Below, in pieces: positions 14,342 to 17,164 of a DNA stretch of 17,164 nucleotides. This DNA comes from Thermoplasmata archaeon (lineage in GTDB: Archaea > Thermoplasmatota > Thermoplasmata > Thermoplasmatales > Thermoplasmataceae). Numbering within the stretch: position 1 is the stretch's first letter; each line of letters begins with the position of its first letter. The notes beneath the pieces are model-generated. The model was not told the DNA's origin. It ran no database searches and saw only the letters and a program-made list of their open reading frames with translations. Position numbers and translations under genes: made by a program. The DNA lies in assembly GCA_021797295.1 (NCBI GenBank), contig JAKAAA010000011.1, positions 1 through 17,164 on the forward strand, written 5' to 3'.

Positions 14342-15256
14342 ATGTCTGCAATAAGATATCGAAGTGTTAGCATGACGGACCTTTTGGAAGATTTTGAAAC
14401 AAAAAAAGAGGCAATCAGAGATGAAGTAGAACTCCATATTAAGAAGCGAGATGAAGCTAATGCAGAAGCGCAGAAGTATGCCAAACTTCGTGATGAATTG
14501 AATCAAAAAACTCACGAAATGCGCGAGCAGGCCAAGGAGAAGATTGCTGAAAAGAACGATTTAATAGAAAAGATTAAAACTCTGCGAGACGAAAAGGAAG
14601 TTCATTATAAAAATTTATCTGAATTGAAGAAGAATTTGAGAGAGTACAAGTCCTCTCTTGGAACCGGAATGGATATAAAAGACATCCGGACCAAGGAGAA
14701 AGAATTGCAGTATCTTGAAAAGAGGCAGCAAACAACAGAGCTCAAGAAGGAAGAGGAAAACAAAATTATAGTTGAAATAAGAAGGCTTACAAATGAAATA
14801 AAGAAATCCAAAACACTCCGCGAGCAGGAACTTTTAAAAAATGACACTATAAAGGAACTTACAGATAAAATTAATGATGAAAGGACTAAAGGCGAAGAAT
14901 ACAAAAAGCAGATAGAAGAAATGTCCAACAGGATATCGCAGCTAAGTGATGAAATCAACGATGAATTGCAGAAACTGGATGAAGTCCGCAAGGAAGCCGA
15001 TGAAAAACACGAAGTTTTTATTAAATACAGCCAGGAATCAGAGGCCGAACATGCAGCTTTCATAAAAGCCAAGGGTGAACTTAAAGATATGGAAAAAGCC
15101 ATATTCTCCATCCGCAACAAGACCAAGGTCAGCAGAAAGAAAGAAAAAGAATCAGAACTGCAGGAAAGAGCATCGGAATTATATGAAAAATTCAAGGCCG
15201 GGGAGCAGCTTACCACTGAAGACCTTTTAATACTCCAAAAGGCAGGCTTCCTTTAA
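14342..15256 (+). CDS. conserved archaeal coiled-coil protein
   Basis: This 304-residue protein is almost wholly helical. Residues about 15-275 are highly charged heptad-like sequence (runs of E, K, R and D with spaced L, I and A) with few Gly or Pro; the main break is around SSLGTGMDIKD (residues 104-114), which would separate two arms. The C-terminus is distinctive: ELYEKFKAGEQLTTEDLLIL followed by QKAGFL. I recall this tail from a widespread archaeal coiled-coil family (often just 'coiled-coil protein', some mislabelled phosphoserine phosphatase; possibly DUF7121), but no function is established to my knowledge. The tail could be a docking motif. It is cytosolic: no signal or membrane helix. 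The DUF131 membrane protein gene starts 2 nt after its stop, so the two are cotranscribed and may work together. Confidence 0.8.
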   Translation: MSAIRYRSVSMTDLLEDFETKKEAIRDEVELHIKKRDEANAEAQKYAKLRDELNQKTHEMREQAKEKIAEKNDLIEKIKTLRDEKEVHYKNLSELKKNLREYKSSLGTGMDIKDIRTKEKELQYLEKRQQTTELKKEEENKIIVEIRRLTNEIKKSKTLREQELLKNDTIKELTDKINDERTKGEEYKKQIEEMSNRISQLSDEINDELQKLDEVRKEADEKHEVFIKYSQESEAEHAAFIKAKGELKDMEKAIFSIRNKTKVSRKKEKESELQERASELYEKFKAGEQLTTEDLLILQKAGFL

Positions 15257-15258
15257 TT

Positions 15259-15645
15259 ATGAATTTTAGGCTATCCGGTCTACTATTAATTTTACTCGGT
15301 TTTATCATTTTAATAATTATGGGATTGGAAGGCCTTCTACAGGTAGGTCTATTCCTTTTCATACCGTTTATAATAAGCACAAGCCCTCTTGCAATAATAC
15401 CGTTTATTATGATTTTTGCAGGCTTTGTTCTGACTTTCATATCAATTCCTGCAATGAAAAGGCCCTATTTTCCAGATGAAGATTCCGGTGCCCATGAAGA
15501 GAAAAGCACCCGGATCGGTGGATTCCTGATGATCGGCCCGATTCCAATAATATTTGGTAATGATAAGAAGTTGGTTTATGTATCATTAGCAGTTGCTGTT
15601 GCCATAATAATAATTTACCTGCTTTTTGCCCTCAATCTTCTATAA
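15259..15645 (+). CDS. DUF131 (TIGR00304-type) small membrane protein
   Basis: This 128-residue membrane protein has hydrophobic helices at about 5-24, 26-41, 44-64 and 105-127. Between them is a short polar stretch (KRPYFPDEDSGAHEEK) and the family signature RIGGFLMIGPIPIIFGNDKK at 85-104, which I associate with archaeal DUF131/TIGR00304 proteins. Function is unknown. It directly follows the coiled-coil gene with a 2-nt gap, implying one mRNA and possibly a membrane anchor for the coiled-coil protein (inference). Its last 14 bp overlap the 3' end of the convergent nucleotidyltransferase gene. Confidence 0.82.
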   Translation: MNFRLSGLLLILLGFIILIIMGLEGLLQVGLFLFIPFIISTSPLAIIPFIMIFAGFVLTFISIPAMKRPYFPDEDSGAHEEKSTRIGGFLMIGPIPIIFGNDKKLVYVSLAVAVAIIIIYLLFALNLL

Positions 15646-16708
15646 TTTTCGATGCCAGCGCTACATTATATATTCTGGATTTCCCCATTAAATCCATGTC
15701 CGGTGCAATTATGCTGTCAAAGATTTCGGAATCCTCCCCGATTACACAATTTCTCATTATAACGGAATTTTTTATCTTTGTACCTGATCTGACAGTTACA
15801 TTGTCCATAAGCAGAGAATTTGTTATTTCCACGTTATTTTCCAGTACAGCATTATCATATATAGCAGAGCTTGTTATGGTAACATTACTTCCTGTTTTTA
15901 TTCCGGTCCCGGTATAGCATTTGCTTATTGTAGCCTTTTGCAGGCCCGTCATGTCCAGTATGATGTTCTTCCCATGGATAAAATCCTCTTTATATGATTT
16001 CCCATACTTTTCAATCATTATCTGGTTTGCTATTATAAGGTCATTAGGCCTTCCCGTGTCCAGCCATACGCCCTTTCCCATATAGCCATATATGTCAACA
16101 TTGTTTTTCATGAGTTCCGGAAAAAGGTCTTTGGCGAAATCATAGGGTATATCCTTGATATAATCCATTATCTCCGGTTCTATGACATATATGCCTGTAT
16201 TTGCTATATGTGAAAATGTCTGGTCCCTGTCCGGTTTTTCCAGGAATCTTATAATCTTATTGTTTTCCATCTCTACAATACCGAACTGCCGCGGGTCCTC
16301 CACCTCTGTCAGTACTATTGTTATCTTTGCATTCATGTTTCTGTGGAATTCCAGTATTTCTGATATATTAAAATCGGATAATATATCACCGCTACCTACT
16401 ATAAAGGTATCATCAATGAAATTGGATACCAGTTTAACACTACCAGCTGTACCTGCAGGGTCTTTCTCAACCGAAAATAGTATGGTCTGATCATTATGCC
16501 TGTTTTCTATTATGGTTGTTATCAATGAACTAAATTTATAGCCGGTTGTGACTATAACATCCTTTATACCGGCACTATAATATGAGTCCAGCAGGTAGAG
16601 CATACAGGGTTTTCCGGCTATTGGCACCACAGGTTTAGGAATGGAATATGTTATGGGCCTCAGCCTTGTGCCCTTCCCCCCTGCCATAACTACGGCTTTC
16701 ACTGTCAT
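15632..16708 (-). CDS. sugar-1-phosphate nucleotidyltransferase with C-terminal left-handed beta-helix
   Basis: This 358-residue protein begins AVVMAGGKGTRLRPIT (5-20), the NTP-binding loop of sugar nucleotidyltransferases. It continues with PKPVVPIAGKP (24-34), TAGSVKL (87-93), VGSGDIL (104-110) with a metal-binding Asp, FLEKP (155-159) and NTGIYV (170-175). GVWLDTGRPNDL (213-224) closes the catalytic domain. Residues about 250-345 form hexapeptide-type repeats (imperfect, with [IV]-x-[ND]-[SA]-[VL] units), expected to fold as a left-handed beta-helix. It would activate glucose-1-P or mannose-1-P with a nucleotide (UTP, dTTP or GTP) for glycan or glycolipid synthesis; the sequence does not fix which. 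It could supply sugar nucleotides for glycosylation of surface proteins such as the one at 4632. It is a single-gene unit with its own TATA box. Confidence 0.9.
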   Translation of the reverse strand: MTVKAVVMAGGKGTRLRPITYSIPKPVVPIAGKPCMLYLLDSYYSAGIKDVIVTTGYKFSSLITTIIENRHNDQTILFSVEKDPAGTAGSVKLVSNFIDDTFIVGSGDILSDFNISEILEFHRNMNAKITIVLTEVEDPRQFGIVEMENNKIIRFLEKPDRDQTFSHIANTGIYVIEPEIMDYIKDIPYDFAKDLFPELMKNNVDIYGYMGKGVWLDTGRPNDLIIANQIMIEKYGKSYKEDFIHGKNIILDMTGLQKATISKCYTGTGIKTGSNVTITSSAIYDNAVLENNVEITNSLLMDNVTVRSGTKIKNSVIMRNCVIGEDSEIFDSIIAPDMDLMGKSRIYNVALASKIIED

Positions 16709-16728
16709 AGGATTGAATAATATTGGGA

Positions 16729-16737
16729 TTTATATTA
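16729..16737 (-). promoter_or_regulatory. TATA box of the nucleotidyltransferase gene
   Basis: The minus strand reads TAATATAAA, centred about 25 nt upstream of the ATG at 16708, consistent with a leaderless transcript. It shares a 79-bp divergent region with the promoter of the PKD-like gene. Confidence 0.4.
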
Positions 16738-16762
16738 TTTTGCATCCAGAGAGAAAATTTAA

Positions 16763-16770
16763 TTATATAA
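16763..16770 (+). promoter_or_regulatory. TATA box of the PKD-like surface protein gene
   Basis: TTATATAA is centred at 16766-16767, predicting a start site near 16790-16793. This lies between the candidate ATG codons at 16788 and 16800 and argues against the in-frame ATG at 16779. Confidence 0.4.
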
Positions 16771-16787
16771 ATTTTGATATGGTTTGT

Positions 16788-17164
16788 ATGACTTCCAGCA
16801 TGCCTGAACCGGAAACATTTCCGGTAAAACCACGATCAACAAGAAAAAAATGGTATGCCGTCATAATTGTTCTTATCCTTATTCTTTCTTCTTTTGCAAT
16901 ACTCTCAATCCTGCATCCCTCGCGGTCTGAACCGGGAATATCCATTGATACCGCTCCCAATTATATCTCTGCAGGAAATGACTATACCATAACTCTCGCC
17001 ACAAATGAAACATATAAAAATATAACAATTGAGTGGGGGGATAATAGCCAGAATACCTATGCTTATTCAGGCAACACATTAACTGCGTCCCATATCTATG
17101 AAAATCCCGGTATTTACTATATTACCTACTGGGGAAATTTTTCTTCCGGAATATACAAGTCCAG
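16788..17164 (+). CDS. membrane-anchored extracellular protein with PKD-like domain, N-terminal part (3' truncated by the window)
   Basis: About 125 codons are present and the frame is open to the right edge. A short polar N-terminus with the basic RSTRKKW is followed by a hydrophobic segment (YAVIIVLILILSSFAILSIL, about residues 24-43), either an uncleaved signal anchor or a signal peptide. The outside portion then shows YTITLATNETYKNITIEWGD, a gap, and SHIYENPGIYYITYWGNF. The W-G-D followed by an H-x-Y-x-x-P-G-x-Y pattern is the classic core of a PKD (immunoglobulin-like) domain. Such domains are common in archaeal surface proteins and substrate-binding proteins; the main function lies beyond the window. 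Starts at 16779 and 16800 are possible. Confidence 0.75.
   Translation, partial: MTSSMPEPETFPVKPRSTRKKWYAVIIVLILILSSFAILSILHPSRSEPGISIDTAPNYISAGNDYTITLATNETYKNITIEWGDNSQNTYAYSGNTLTASHIYENPGIYYITYWGNFSSGIYKS

Noticed and set aside
14605..15216. A 203-codon Ser/Phe-rich open frame antisense to the coiled-coil gene.
   Set aside because: Ser/Phe/Leu richness is the expected complement of a Lys/Glu-rich coiled coil.
1..17164. CRISPR arrays, tRNA or rRNA genes, insertion sequences and transposases.
   Set aside because: I saw no regularly spaced repeats, tRNA cloverleaf signatures, rRNA segments or transposase motifs on either strand.

Overview
The window looks like chromosomal DNA of a thermoacidophilic archaeon of the Thermoplasmata, most likely a Thermoplasmatales relative of Ferroplasma, Acidiplasma or Cuniculiplasma. 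The reasons are AT-rich DNA with AGA/AGG and ATA codons used freely; archaeal-only or archaeal-type genes (Tsr3, DtdA, a DUF131 membrane protein, a coiled-coil protein ending in TTEDLLILQKAGFL); TATA boxes about 26 nt upstream of several start codons, the pattern expected of leaderless transcripts; and futalosine-pathway menaquinone genes. The order-level placement is inference; no rRNA or other marker gene is present. All gene identities come from motifs and remembered family features, not from a search.

Layout. 1-241: the 3' end of tsr3 on the + strand. 232-3650: a tight minus-strand operon read as threonine-synthase-like PLP enzyme, then a DUF1611/DgcN-like P-loop protein, then a MurL-like ATP-pyrophosphatase. 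3781-4554: dtdA (D-aminoacyl-tRNA deacylase), minus. 4632-5954: a secreted, C-terminally anchored, sequon-rich surface protein, plus. 6007-7308: glyA, plus. 7332-10332: mqnE-mqnA-mqnC, minus, three steps of menaquinone synthesis. 10333-10629: a gap holding a strong multi-stem inverted-repeat structure and a T-rich tract. 10630-14025: cobD-cobQ-cbiB, minus, late cobamide assembly. 14026-14341: a gap with promoter elements and a small hairpin. 14342-15645: coiled-coil protein plus DUF131 membrane protein, plus. 15632-16708: a sugar-1-phosphate nucleotidyltransferase, minus. 16788-end: the start of a membrane-anchored PKD-like protein, plus.

How the genes fit together. Two ordinary pathway modules are clear: futalosine menaquinone (chorismate dehydratase, aminofutalosine synthase, dehypoxanthine futalosine cyclase) and the end of cobamide synthesis (aminopropanol phosphate from threonine phosphate, cobyric acid amidation, aminopropanol attachment). 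The least explained part is the 232-3650 operon. It puts a relative of the D-glutamate N-acetyltransferase DgcN beside a relative of the glutamate epimerase MurL and a PLP enzyme, next to a D-aminoacyl-tRNA proofreading gene, in an organism expected to have no murein. The second unexplained item is the 129-nt folded element at 10453-10581.
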